From positions 43,196 to 107,195 of the forward strand of contig JAGOSY010000019.1 in assembly GCA_018062085.1 (NCBI GenBank): a DNA stretch of 64,000 bases, read 5' to 3'. This document shows positions 8,449-16,585 of this stretch, piece after piece. The position numbers and the translations under genes were made by a program. The stretch comes from a bacterium (GTDB lineage Bacteria; Cyanobacteriota; Vampirovibrionia; Obscuribacterales; Obscuribacteraceae). The notes beneath the pieces were generated by a model. That model made no database searches and was not told where the DNA came from. It saw only the letters and a program-made list of their open reading frames with translations. Numbering within the stretch: position 1 is the first letter of the stretch; every line of letters starts with the position of its first letter.

Positions 8449-8858
8449 AACGAACCTCCTAGAAACCCTTTAAAACTAGTAACCTACTTGACGACTAAAA
8501 TAATAACGCTCTACCACAAACATCTTCTGATACTAGTGGCGTCGTAAACTCAGCAAAGTTATCAGACAGTGGCGTTTTGAGCGATTTTGCCTGATGCCTG
8601 TGGGTCGCCAAGACCCCTCAGACACCTACATTTTGCCACGTTGCCTACTAAAACTCAAGAAGACTCTTATTAGTCTATAAAGTTCCAACAATTTAGATAT
8701 ACGAAAAGTATCTTCTGCTCCTTCCTTGTGTAGAAACCAAAACACAGACTAAATCAAAACACGATACTACTATTGGTACCAAAGCGCTTCAATTGAACGT
8801 TTTCTTGATAGCGCTGACAAGAAGATTTACTTAGCTAAATTAAACGCAGCTGACTCAC
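8449..8858. other. Intergenic region of about 410 bp with a hairpin
   Basis: No gene is visible. It holds a hairpin at 8588-8624: outer arms TGCCTGA / TCAGACA (one G-T pair) and an inner perfect stem GGGTC-GCCAA-GACCC. No T-run follows on either strand, so it is not a standard terminator. It could be part of the 5' leader of the strongly translated secreted-protein gene or a small RNA. Confidence 0.5.
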
Positions 8859-10169
8859 TTAGCTGACTGATCGAGCCGAACTACTGGCGAGCGCTTGGGA
8901 GAGGAAGAACTTCACGACTTGCCACTCACTCCAAAAGCGATCGCGAAGTTGCGACTTATTTTGCTTAGGAGAAAGCATCTCTGTTTCGAAAGCACATGCC
9001 ATATCACTCAAGTAAATATCACCGGCACTAACAAACGCCACATGGCCACCATTCTTTGGCGTTAGTAAAGTAACGTTATCATTCTCAGAAAATTCACGAC
9101 CAGAGAAACTAGAAATTGGCACCAAGGGGTCATCAACGGCAGCCACAATCAGAGATGGAATGTTGATGGCCGAAATTACTCGCAAGGCAGAGGCGCCATG
9201 ATAATAAGCAGCAGCGTCTGAGTAACCGGCATCAGGAGCCGTAAATGTGTTATCGAAACCACGCAGAGAAGTAATTGACGACAAAATCTCCACATCGTAT
9301 CGCCCGGGAAACAGCCGGTTCTTGGCTCTTACCTTCTCTTTCAGACTAATGAGAAAGCCATTTTCGTAGAGCCAATTTTCACCGCGCTCGATAGTGCTAA
9401 CGCACTGGTCTAGCTCAACTGGAGGGCAAACAGCACAAACGGCATCAATTATATTGTCAGCATCTCTCGGTTCTCTCTCGCTTTGCTCATGGCCTGCGCC
9501 GCTTTCAATATCGAACTGCGTTCCCGCTATACTTGCCTGCCCTCTTTCAACAACTGCGTGTCCTCTTGCATTGTTTGCGTGACCTTGCTCGCCGGCGGCC
9601 TTGAGAACAATATTGCCACCGAGGGAAAAACCACTGAGAAAAATCTGCTCGAAACCAAAGCGCTTTTTCAAATCAGCAGCGATCGCTACGATATCCTCAC
9701 TCATACCCGCATTATAGAGACCACGAGCTAAATGAAGAGTGTCTCCACAATTGCGCAAATTGACGCGGCAAACGCTAAAACCAATGTTCAAAGCTTTCTC
9801 ACAAACACCTTTTACATAACTTGATTCAACCGAACCTTCTAGGCCATGGACGATTAGAACAAGATTTTTGGATAAGTCTTTGGTGAGAGGGGCGTAATTT
9901 TTGTATTTCTGCGCCAACTGCTCCGGTCGGTGCAAGACCACTACTACTTGATTGCGATCAGGCTTAAGCTGCTGTAGGTGGGGGTTTTGATCATTTGCTG
10001 AGAACTCCTCGCAAGGAGGATCAACATCTATTGTGAGCTTTTCACTAATGCAATCAGTCAAGGGAAAAGTTCGACGCATAGCTAAGGGAGCTAGTGTCAT
10101 TAGGTGAGCATTCGCTAACCCAAGGGCTGGTATGAATTTCGCTAAGCGCACCTTTACTGCATCCCCCAC
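8859..10169 (-). CDS. YheT-type alpha/beta hydrolase
   Basis: 436 residues, GTG start. The hydrolase core shows the oxyanion/His-Gly block LVLIVHGLEGS, the family-typical NLRNCGD turn, a nucleophile elbow GFSLGGN (Ser), an Asp in AAVDDPLVP and the catalytic His in NGGHVAFV. These match the YheT/UPF0017 branch (AB-hydrolase-4), whose members are putative esterases of uncertain substrate. Between the nucleophile elbow and the conserved AVCPPVEL strand there is an extra low-complexity insertion of about 45 residues (HANNARGHAVVERGQ...) that normal members lack. It appears cytoplasmic. It diverges from the small membrane-protein gene at 10224. Confidence 0.9.
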   Translation of the reverse strand: MGDAVKVRLAKFIPALGLANAHLMTLAPLAMRRTFPLTDCISEKLTIDVDPPCEEFSANDQNPHLQQLKPDRNQVVVVLHRPEQLAQKYKNYAPLTKDLSKNLVLIVHGLEGSVESSYVKGVCEKALNIGFSVCRVNLRNCGDTLHLARGLYNAGMSEDIVAIAADLKKRFGFEQIFLSGFSLGGNIVLKAAGEQGHANNARGHAVVERGQASIAGTQFDIESGAGHEQSEREPRDADNIIDAVCAVCPPVELDQCVSTIERGENWLYENGFLISLKEKVRAKNRLFPGRYDVEILSSITSLRGFDNTFTAPDAGYSDAAAYYHGASALRVISAINIPSLIVAAVDDPLVPISSFSGREFSENDNVTLLTPKNGGHVAFVSAGDIYLSDMACAFETEMLSPKQNKSQLRDRFWSEWQVVKFFLSQALASSSARSVS

Positions 10170-10223
10170 TTACAACTGGTATAATCAGCTTATATCATTA
10201 CCTTCACTCGAGCACCCACTGCA

Positions 10224-10343
10224 ATGTTATCCGACGGCGAACCAGCATTTTTCGCAATGTTCTTGGTCTTTGCCCTGCTAATTCTTCTGGGCATCGTGCA
10301 GAACATGCCCGGCGTGGAGTTAATTCCCGCTTTATACAACTAG
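10224..10343 (+). CDS. Mini membrane protein (39 residues)
   Basis: A short reading frame, MLSDGEPAFFAMFLVFAL..., ending LIPALYN. Residues 8-26 form one strongly hydrophobic helix, and the remainder is polar. It lies 26 bp upstream of a membrane-anchored protein gene on the same strand and could form an operon with it. No good ribosome site was found, so the call rests on hydrophobic-helix composition and placement. Function unknown. Confidence 0.45.
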   Translation: MLSDGEPAFFAMFLVFALLILLGIVQNMPGVELIPALYN

Positions 10344-10369
10344 AAGATAGAGGACGCTGAGCGACTTTT

Positions 10370-10864
10370 ATGTCATTAGCTGCTATCTATAGCACCCAAC
10401 TCGGGCGGTATCAGCCCAGTATTAATGCTTGGAAAAAAGCTTGGAGGAAAGCTTTATTTGGCGGTTCGTTGTTGTGCAGCCTGCTGTTGCTGCTAGCGTC
10501 ATTTCTAACATTCTCTGTCACTGTAACTGGCTGCACACCAGAGCTAGGCGATGCCACTTTGACGCAAAATACCCGCATAGAACTTGTTGATTGGCACATT
10601 TCGGGTCTCTGGGTAATCAATTGCCCGGTCTGCTGGATACGAGTGGCCAACTACAACAACGTACCAATCAAAGACGTAACCATCAAATACCAGACTTTTG
10701 ACTTCGACAGCAAGCCACTCGATCAAGGCAGTTACACCATAGACGGCGAAGTTGGACCCGGCCAAGTGAAGAACTTTATCGAACAATACGTCGGTATTGT
10801 TCAAGTAGAAAGCGACAAACTAAAAGTTGAGCTTTCTACTGTTCACCTTGGTGACGGACACTAG
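10370..10864 (+). CDS. Membrane-anchored FxLYD-like protein
   Basis: 164 residues. A basic N-terminus precedes one membrane helix at about 38-55 (LLCSLLLLLASFLTFSVTVTG). The exported part has a beta-sandwich-like pattern (VINCPVCWIRVANYNNVPIKDVTIKYQTFDFDSK ... GPGQVKNFIEQYVGIV, quoted in parts), which resembles FxLYD or related immunoglobulin-like domains that handle non-covalent contacts outside the membrane. It contains a CPVC pair. Two near-identical palindromes lie immediately after the stop and may terminate it. Family assignment is tentative; the single-pass topology is well supported. Confidence 0.75.
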   Translation: MSLAAIYSTQLGRYQPSINAWKKAWRKALFGGSLLCSLLLLLASFLTFSVTVTGCTPELGDATLTQNTRIELVDWHISGLWVINCPVCWIRVANYNNVPIKDVTIKYQTFDFDSKPLDQGSYTIDGEVGPGQVKNFIEQYVGIVQVESDKLKVELSTVHLGDGH

Positions 10865-10873
10865 TTGGTTTTA

Positions 10874-10899
10874 AAACTTGACCGATATCGGTCAAGTTT
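10874..10899. repeat. Dispersed palindrome, copy 1
   Basis: A perfect 26-bp palindrome with half-site AAACTTGACCGAT, 10 bp after the stop of the FxLYD-like gene. Identical cores occur at 10915-10942 and 17813-17844. As RNA it would fold into a stem capped by ATAT. Confidence 0.9.
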
Positions 10900-10914
10900 C
10901 GAACCTCAATACAA

Positions 10915-10942
10915 AAAACTTGACCGATATCGGTCAAGTTTT
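10915..10942. repeat. Dispersed palindrome, copy 2
   Basis: A perfect 28-bp palindrome with half-site AAAACTTGACCGAT. The A-run before and T-run after could make it a bidirectional terminator between the convergent genes ending at 10864 and 10970. It is 15 bp from copy 1. Confidence 0.9.
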
Positions 10943-10969
10943 GAGCACAATATTATTCGTCGAAATAGC

Positions 10970-11134
10970 TTAATACTGTTGCTCTGCCTTGAATGCCGAC
11001 TTCCATACGAGATAGGCAATCAGACCGTAGACCACAAGCAAAATCAAAAAAATCATAAGTGGCATTTTCTGATAGATCTTCAGAAACGGGCGCAAAATGA
11101 AATCGATTACAAAAAATCCAGCTGTCGCCTGCAT
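10970..11134 (-). CDS. Mini membrane protein (54 residues)
   Basis: The ATG at 11132-11134 is preceded by GGAGG at a spacing of 8 bases, so I use it rather than the ATG 24 bases upstream. The product (MQATAGFFVIDFILRPF...) has an amphipathic N-terminal part with FILRPFLKIYQKMP and a membrane helix at about 24-45 (LMIFLILLVVYGLIAYLVW), ending in a charged tail. It is convergent with the FxLYD-like gene, with two palindromes between. No family recognised; single-pass topology is clear. Confidence 0.65.
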   Translation of the reverse strand: MQATAGFFVIDFILRPFLKIYQKMPLMIFLILLVVYGLIAYLVWKSAFKAEQQY

Positions 11135-11253
11135 CAGCTCGCCCTCCGTTGTCAACATATTATATGAACAACGGAGGACTCAAAACCGATACATTACGAG
11201 AGTTCTATTTAGATCTCACTCATATAAGGCATAGCAAAAATGACTTGAAAGCT

Positions 11254-11391
11254 TTAGTGCCTCTTATATTTGTGATTGCGGTCCCAGCGTTTGGTCAAGC
11301 TGGGCGAGACCAAATCGGGATTCAAGATCAAAATCATGCCGATCAACAAAAAAAGACTAAGACCAATCGAGAGAATAAAAATCATCGGCAT
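11254..11391 (-). CDS. Mini membrane protein (45 residues)
   Basis: The ATG at 11389-11391 follows GAGG at a spacing of about 8 bases; an upstream TTG would add 17 poorly supported residues. The product begins MPMIFILSIGLSLFLLIGMI, so nearly all of residues 1-25 is one membrane helix, followed by a basic cytoplasmic-type tail (LTKRWDRNHKYKRH). It is 119 bp upstream of a second mini membrane protein gene on the same strand. Function unknown. Confidence 0.55.
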   Translation of the reverse strand: MPMIFILSIGLSLFLLIGMILILNPDLVSPSLTKRWDRNHKYKRH

Positions 11392-11570
11392 TGGTGAGAC
11401 CTCAGCGCAAAAGGCTGTCGTAGTGGGGGAATGGCAGAACAAAGCGAGAACGCGTAAGAAAAACGAACTTACTAAATGCTACTCAAGAGCAAACAGATCA
11501 TGAAGCACGCTCGATTAAGGTCAGGTTAAGGAAAAAGAATCCCACCTTAGGTTGAAAACAAATAATACAA

Positions 11571-11599
11571 CGAAAGGAGGCTGTAATAGCCTCCTTTCG
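11571..11599. terminator. Hairpin, likely terminator after the DUF4384 gene
   Basis: A perfect 11-bp stem CGAAAGGAGGC / GCCTCCTTTCG with a 7-base loop. In the minus direction it is followed by TTGTATTATTTG, a weak T-rich tract. It lies 83 bp beyond the stop at 11682. Confidence 0.7.
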
Positions 11600-11681
11600 C
11601 AGAGATTTTATGAGATTTCGAGGGTTGCCTTAGCAGTCTTTAATCGAGATTCATTGTCTTTTCCCATCTCAGGCAAAGCAA

Positions 11682-12611
11682 TCAAATGTGCTGCAAAGCT
11701 ACGTCTACGTGGAGCACTCCAGAAGATTGCTGAGACACTACAGTGACAGTTCCTTCTTCTTCTTTTGGTGAACTTGACGTACCTGAAGCATGATTAGAAG
11801 CACTACCTGAAGAACTAGATCCAACTGCGCGCTTCACCTTCACCGGTCGATGAGCAGCTTTTGGCTTATCGTCGACGGCAGCGGCCTGTGAAGTTCTCTC
11901 GGGGTGCTCGCTCTTCGCTGCTTGAGTAAGTTTAGGATGAGTGACTTTCGCAATCTTTTCGGTCTTCTCGACTTTGGTCACTTTCTCAGGCTTGCTTGGA
12001 GTAGTGGCTGGCAAGAAAACAGGAGCCTCAACTCGAGGAGCATTGTAAGAAACATAGATTCTGGCTGGTACTAGGTCTTTACTACCAGTCTGAGCAGAAG
12101 CAATCATAGTCACTTCTTTTTGAGGCTTTTGCAGATAGGCCTGTGCGTCCATGGGAGAACGCGAAAGCAGCAGTGTAAGCTTTTCAAGACCAGGGTTTTC
12201 ATCAAAAGTTAAGTAGCCGTCTGACGGCAACGCGTAATCTTTGCCTCTGTCTACTTTGTTGTTCTCTGCGGCTCTATTATCGGGGAAAAGCACGCTCTGC
12301 TCCCCGCGACTGCCACTAGAAAGCAAGATATAGGCATAGCCATCTATATTGGAGCGAACGTGAAAACGAATACTGTCATTGGTCTTAAACTGAAACTTAT
12401 TGCTCACCCGCGTAACGTTATTTCCACGCTTCAGTTCTATCCAATAGCGCAAGCCAGTGTTGAGTGACTCAGTTGGTTTTTCCAGCTGTTCGAAGAAGAG
12501 ACCTTTAGCCCCGCTCTGCTCCTGGGCGTAAACACCGGTAGAAATCACTACACCAAGTGCCACAGCCAGCGAAACTGCGCAAGATTTTCTGATTAGCTCA
12601 AGCGCTTTCAT
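11682..12611 (-). CDS. Secreted DUF4384 protein with basic, Ser/Lys-rich tail
   Basis: 309 residues from the ATG at 12609-12611, which sits 6 bases after AGAGGAG; the ATG two codons earlier abuts that site. A signal peptide ends near AQEQ (residue 30). Residues about 35-170 fit DUF4384: LNTGLRYWIELKRG, NDSIRFHVRSNIDGYAYIL, VLFPDN, YALPSDGYLTFDENPG, LTLLLSRSP. DUF4384 is a beta-rich domain found in secreted or caspase- and kinase-linked proteins, with no known catalysis. The C-terminal 120 residues are Lys/Glu/Ser-rich and probably disordered. It is downstream of and co-oriented with a pseudo-protease that carries a related domain, so they may work together. Confidence 0.85.
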   Translation of the reverse strand: MKALELIRKSCAVSLAVALGVVISTGVYAQEQSGAKGLFFEQLEKPTESLNTGLRYWIELKRGNNVTRVSNKFQFKTNDSIRFHVRSNIDGYAYILLSSGSRGEQSVLFPDNRAAENNKVDRGKDYALPSDGYLTFDENPGLEKLTLLLSRSPMDAQAYLQKPQKEVTMIASAQTGSKDLVPARIYVSYNAPRVEAPVFLPATTPSKPEKVTKVEKTEKIAKVTHPKLTQAAKSEHPERTSQAAAVDDKPKAAHRPVKVKRAVGSSSSGSASNHASGTSSSPKEEEGTVTVVSQQSSGVLHVDVALQHI

Positions 12612-12712
12612 GTTCATCTCCTCTGTCTACGAATTTACCGGGATTCCTGAATACTCTTGCCCTACGGCTAAAAAAATCAAATTAGGGGGCAATACATTCT
12701 AATTGTTCTAGT

Positions 12713-15136
12713 TTAATTGGTCGGAGCGATATTGCTAGGGGTTGTACTGCTAGGGGTTGTATTGCCAGGGGTTGTATTGCCAGGGGTGATATTGCTAGGC
12801 AATTGGCTATCAAGGGTTGGGTCTTTCTTGTGCCTTACGTCCACTTGGGTAATATAGACTTCGCGGCCCATCAAACCACTAGAACCAAATTTGCCATTCT
12901 TAGGCTTATTATCGTCGAAGAAGTGCTCACCTAATTCCTTAGCATCTACGACTACGCCATTGCCACTTTCATCACAACTCAAAAGCTGGAGTGAACGGTT
13001 TACAAACTGCTCAATCGCTTTCTCTTGAGCCACAGGATCGCTCATGGTCAACAAGTCGCTCTTCATGCCGCTAGCGACCAGTAAAATTTTCTCAGTACCA
13101 TCACTGTTGTCGCAGCCAAAAGCAGTAACAGCCTTAGCCAAAGGGATTTTTTCTAAACCATCACCCACGAGTATGTAGCGAGCTCCAGCGTCAAGGACCA
13201 CATCATTGGCCGCCGAAGATGGAGTGTGTAGAATCACTTTGCCCGAATTCTGCACGAGAAAAGCATACATGTAGAATGACTGCTTAGCCATTACATCAAC
13301 GCCAAATTTTGCCCTTCCAGTAAAGACATAATTCTTGTCGTGCATCACCACTGGCCCAGAAGTAAACTCCGCCAAAGTAGTAGCCAACCAAGCCTGACTC
13401 TGATTGGGCAAAATTACAGGGCTAGTATTGATGATATTTGGCTTGGGAATCATAGCAAGGGCAGCAGCTCCAGCACCAGCAAATATAAGCACTAAAGTCA
13501 TGGCGAGCAAAGCCGGGCTATAAGTTTTTGCATTAGTCACAGGTCGAATAATCTGCGGGCCAGTGCGGGTTCGAGTCTTTCCAACTAGTCTAGTCTTAGC
13601 TCTCGTCTGCGCCTTTGTCTTTCTTGCTATCGGACCCTTATAGTCAGAATCCTGGATCAATCGCTGTCCGCAGCCTTTGCAAAAATTAGGCTCATCCATT
13701 GACGAGCGGCCGCATTTAGGACACTGAATACGGGCCACTTGGCGGCATCCGCCGAATCGTCCAGAGACTTCAGTTTCGTCTCCATTGCCAGAGAGGGTGA
13801 GCTTCCTGGCTAAAGTGGTCTCCCCAGCACTCTTCAAACATTCAATCACTTGCTCCACCCAAATCATCTGATGGAAGCCACCATCTGGCGCCACCACCGC
13901 TGGATCTGGCGGCACCGCACCACAATGAATGCCGATCACTGTGCCATCTTTGAAAATAGGACAGCCGGCCGCTTCGAAGGGGAGTCCAATGTTATGCAGC
14001 ACATGGGATGGATCGAGATCTCTAACACTGCCCAGCAGAGTTCCAGGACGCAAAAGTGGTGCCAAAGATGCATCTTCTACCCAAAGTGCAGTAACAAGAT
14101 CATTGGGAGATAGAGGAGTCTTCACTCCAAGGGGCAGCGGAACAATATCGCCACCCTTAACAAAGGGAGCCTCAAAGTAGCTAATCTGGCGGGTTTTAAC
14201 AAGTTCTTGCATGGCGGCGTAGATAGAAAAATCGTCTATTCCGGCAACTTGCCACATCATACCTAGGGGAGTGCCACCATCAAGAAACGGCCAAATTAGC
14301 TTGGTTGCTTCTCGTGAATCTGGTGGCAGTATGTCGAAATTAGGCTGGGGAGTCACTCTTACAAACAAACTAGAGGGACCACCGACAATCGACACCATTT
14401 TTTCCATCTCGTCTGTGCGTCGCAAAGACTCGATTAAAAGCATATCGATAGGCCGAGAAATTTCAGTCACAGTCGTCCAGCTAGGCTCGTCTTCAGAAGT
14501 GAAGTAGAAGCTACCATTGAACTTATGCCGAATGATTTGATAAATCGCCATTTCGTTGACGAGATTGTGATAATAAGCGTGTGTAGCGCGTCCATTTTGA
14601 CAAAAGAGCTTACCGACAACACGGTTGCGTTCATCAAGAATTGAGACCGTACCAACTTTTCGAGCATTGGTAATTGTTTGCACCACAAGAGGCAATTCGA
14701 TTTCAGCCAGACTGCCGCCAAGGCCAGCCTCATGCTCAGGCACAAATTGCTCAAAGGAATCATTGATTTCTTTGATCTCATCAGCCGAAAGCTCATTGGC
14801 ACTTGGCGAGAGTTTGAGCAAAGCGACATTGTGTTTCTGCAAGGGCAGTCCGTTTACTGGGTCGGTCAGCCCGTGTTTAGCCATGGTCTTGAGCACAGCT
14901 TTATCGACTTTAGGGTGGAAAACCACTGACTTTATTGAATATTCGCGACCGCTACTCGGGAAGCGCACCCGCAGTGCCTTAAGAATCTCAGTATAGAGAA
15001 TGACAGAATGAGCGCATGTGACCACAGTTTCGCCATCAACTTGCCAGACTGCTGCAAGCGGATAACGCACAGGCAAGCTATAGTCGTAAACGAGCCCGAC
15101 AGCATTGGCGTATTTGGTTAGCTCTTGTTCTGACAC
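12713..15136 (-). CDS. Degenerate trypsin-like protein with inserted DUF4388, zinc ribbon and C-terminal DUF4384-like domain
   Basis: 807 residues, GTG start. Residues 10-110 resemble the first barrel of a trypsin-like protease, with His43 in VVTCAHSV, but Asn103 stands where the catalytic Asp is expected (HNVALLKL). A DUF4388 domain occupies about 141-330 (IELPLVVQTITNARKVGTVS, GKLFCQNGRATHAY, FNGSFYF). The second barrel resumes near 345-410, ending LPFEAAGCPIFKDGTVIGI, where the usual GNSGGP is replaced and the nucleophile Ser is missing. Then come a zinc ribbon (CPKCG-x9-CKGCG, 472-490), a membrane helix (about 541-563), an exported DUF4384-like domain (TGRAKFGVDVMAKQSFYMYA ... KILLVASG) and a repetitive Pro/Thr/Asn tail. 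It is probably an inactive, membrane-tethered sensory protein. Confidence 0.85.
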   Translation of the reverse strand: MSEQELTKYANAVGLVYDYSLPVRYPLAAVWQVDGETVVTCAHSVILYTEILKALRVRFPSSGREYSIKSVVFHPKVDKAVLKTMAKHGLTDPVNGLPLQKHNVALLKLSPSANELSADEIKEINDSFEQFVPEHEAGLGGSLAEIELPLVVQTITNARKVGTVSILDERNRVVGKLFCQNGRATHAYYHNLVNEMAIYQIIRHKFNGSFYFTSEDEPSWTTVTEISRPIDMLLIESLRRTDEMEKMVSIVGGPSSLFVRVTPQPNFDILPPDSREATKLIWPFLDGGTPLGMMWQVAGIDDFSIYAAMQELVKTRQISYFEAPFVKGGDIVPLPLGVKTPLSPNDLVTALWVEDASLAPLLRPGTLLGSVRDLDPSHVLHNIGLPFEAAGCPIFKDGTVIGIHCGAVPPDPAVVAPDGGFHQMIWVEQVIECLKSAGETTLARKLTLSGNGDETEVSGRFGGCRQVARIQCPKCGRSSMDEPNFCKGCGQRLIQDSDYKGPIARKTKAQTRAKTRLVGKTRTRTGPQIIRPVTNAKTYSPALLAMTLVLIFAGAGAAALAMIPKPNIINTSPVILPNQSQAWLATTLAEFTSGPVVMHDKNYVFTGRAKFGVDVMAKQSFYMYAFLVQNSGKVILHTPSSAANDVVLDAGARYILVGDGLEKIPLAKAVTAFGCDNSDGTEKILLVASGMKSDLLTMSDPVAQEKAIEQFVNRSLQLLSCDESGNGVVVDAKELGEHFFDDNKPKNGKFGSSGLMGREVYITQVDVRHKKDPTLDSQLPSNITPGNTTPGNTTPSSTTPSNIAPTN
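12720..12800 (-). repeat. In-frame 15-bp tandem repeat at the C-terminus of the pseudo-protease gene
   Basis: About five imperfect copies of a 15-bp unit of the type AGGGGTTGTATTGCC encode the Pro/Asn/Thr/Ser tail (pentapeptides such as PGNTT). Confidence 0.8.
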
Positions 15137-15184
15137 TGGTTACCGCTGACTACTGGGAACTGAAAAGAAAGAACGAAAGAAAGG

Positions 15185-15203
15185 GCCCTTATAGTATAAG
15201 GGC
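15185..15203. promoter_or_regulatory. Symmetric element covering divergent -10 sites
   Basis: GCCCTTATA-G-TATAAGGGC is a perfect 19-base inverted repeat in the 87-bp gap between divergent genes. It contains TATAGT read on the plus strand and TATACT on the minus strand, so both genes could use -10 elements inside one symmetric operator. Confidence 0.45.
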
Positions 15204-15223
15204 TTCTACAATATCTATGTTTT

Positions 15224-16390
15224 TTGAGGTTACACCAAGGGTTGTCAGCAGATAAGGAGCTCAATTTCAAGCCCAGCCTAGAAAAGCTCCTAACCGTCAT
15301 CGGCTGCGACTACAGCGCTGCGATGCCTAGGCCAATTAGGTCTGGGCCAATTAGGTCTGGGACAAATGAGTCTAGGCCCAATGCAACTTGGACTGCCTGC
15401 GGCAAACTTGAAATCGCCAAGGCTAATGGCCCCCAACTCACAGCTTCGACAATCCTGCACATCCAGAGCTTAGAAAACATCGGCTCCGACCGGCTTCTTG
15501 ATAATTTGCTTGGTCTCAGTGGCCGTTCCACAGCTCCGCCAGAAGCCAGCAGCTCCAACTCCAATTCCAATTCCAGCTCCAGCTCCAGCTCCAGCTCCAA
15601 TTCCAATTCCAGCTCAGGCTCCGGCTCCGGCTCCGGCTCGTCCAAAATAATTGGCCTTGACTTCCCTTTCTCTTTTCCCAGGCCCTTCGCCGAGATTTTG
15701 CTAGGTGCTGATCCAGCAGGCACCTGGGCGGACTTAGCTGCAATCGTCAGCAAACTGACTTTCCCTGAACTTCTCGCCCAAGTGAGAGCAGCCAAGCCAA
15801 TCATCGGTGGTGAGATAAAAAGATTGACTGATAGTTCCACAGCCCCAAAGGCTCAAAGCCCTCTGCATCAAATCAATCCGGGAATGCTGAAGATGACCTG
15901 GCAAGGAATGCACCTGCTGCTAGCTCTCCAGCAAAAGGGCTTCATCATTCAGCCATTTGCGCTTTCAGGCAATATCTCCGGCCAAACAGAAACAGCGCCT
16001 GTTACTTTCCAGACTACTGTTATGGAGGTGTATCCCGCCGCAGTGCTCAAATCACTAGAGCTACCCTGGCGCAAATACAAAGGTGCGGACCCAGAGGCCA
16101 AGCAGCTGCGGCAGTTTATTCTCAACAATCTGCTGGGGAGGGGCGACAAGTTACGCTCTGTAAACAAAATCGCTATGGGAGTACCAGAGCTTGAGCTACC
16201 GCGCAATCTAGAGCAATTAGCCCTAGCCAATGACGATGCTCTCGATGCTGTAATTGCCGCATTAGGAGCGGCGATTGCCTACCTCAATCCCGGCCTAACA
16301 GCCCCACCCTGGCAGATTTCAGCAGACCTAATCGCCCTTGAGGGCTGGATATACGTCCCCTACCCACAAACCATGGCGCCGACCTCATAG
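15224..16390 (+). CDS. DUF429 protein (predicted RNase H-like fold) with Ser/Asn repeat insertion
   Basis: About 388 residues if the TTG at 15224 is used; the true start is unclear and may be the in-frame TTG at 15242. Conserved DUF429 blocks are IGCDYSAA (first Asp), WTACGKLEI, IIGLDFPFSFPRPF (second Asp), VMEVYPAAVLKSL (Glu) and NDDALDAVIAALGAAIAY (final Asp pair), in the order expected for an RNase H-like fold with an acidic site. Family function is unproven. A 30-residue Ser/Asn/Gly tract encoded by 6-bp repeats interrupts the region before the second Asp, and an IRSGP duplication lies near the N-terminus. The gene diverges from the pseudo-protease. Confidence 0.8.
   Translation: MRLHQGLSADKELNFKPSLEKLLTVIGCDYSAAMPRPIRSGPIRSGTNESRPNATWTACGKLEIAKANGPQLTASTILHIQSLENIGSDRLLDNLLGLSGRSTAPPEASSSNSNSNSSSSSSSSSNSNSSSGSGSGSGSSKIIGLDFPFSFPRPFAEILLGADPAGTWADLAAIVSKLTFPELLAQVRAAKPIIGGEIKRLTDSSTAPKAQSPLHQINPGMLKMTWQGMHLLLALQQKGFIIQPFALSGNISGQTETAPVTFQTTVMEVYPAAVLKSLELPWRKYKGADPEAKQLRQFILNNLLGRGDKLRSVNKIAMGVPELELPRNLEQLALANDDALDAVIAALGAAIAYLNPGLTAPPWQISADLIALEGWIYVPYPQTMAPTS
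15548..15640 (+). repeat. Hexameric coding microsatellite
   Basis: Runs of TCCAAT/TCCAAC, TCCAGC and TCCGGC hexamers encode Ser-Asn, Ser-Ser and Ser-Gly tracts inside the DUF429 gene. Seen directly. Confidence 0.9.
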
Positions 16391-16473
16391 GTTATGGCGT
16401 AGGTTATAATGTTTGCTCCAGACTAATGTTTGGTCCATGCATTTGCTATGAAGGCTCGCAAATGTTTGTATAT

Positions 16474-16546
16474 GCGTCCGTAGCTCAGCGGATAGAGCTC
16501 CCGCCTTCTAAGCGGGAGGTCGTTGGTTCGAATCCAACCGGGCGTA
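16474..16546 (+). tRNA. tRNA-Arg (anticodon TCT)
   Basis: A full cloverleaf can be drawn: acceptor GCGTCCG / CGGGCGT with G-T pairs at its end and middle, D-arm GCTC...GAGC, anticodon stem CCCGC / GCGGG with loop CTTCTAA (anticodon TCT at 16507-16509), T-arm GTTGG-TTCGAAT-CCAAC and discriminator A. The CCA end is not encoded. A T-run follows directly. Confidence 0.97.
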
Positions 16547-16585
16547 TTTTTTTTGAAGCTGCAAATCTGAGGATACAGTCTGAAG

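Noticed and set aside
8588..8624. Hairpin considered as a terminator for the YheT-type hydrolase gene
   Set aside because: No T-run follows on either strand, and it is more than 230 bp from the stop.
11149..11503. Plus-strand frames opposite the mini membrane protein genes
   Set aside because: Composition is Lys/Arg/Asn-rich without pattern, and no ribosome sites were found. The minus-strand frames have membrane helices and good ribosome sites.
15310..15840. Minus-strand open frame with a long Glu-Leu repeat opposite the DUF429 gene
   Set aside because: It is the antisense reading of the Ser/Asn microsatellite; the plus strand carries the conserved DUF429 blocks.
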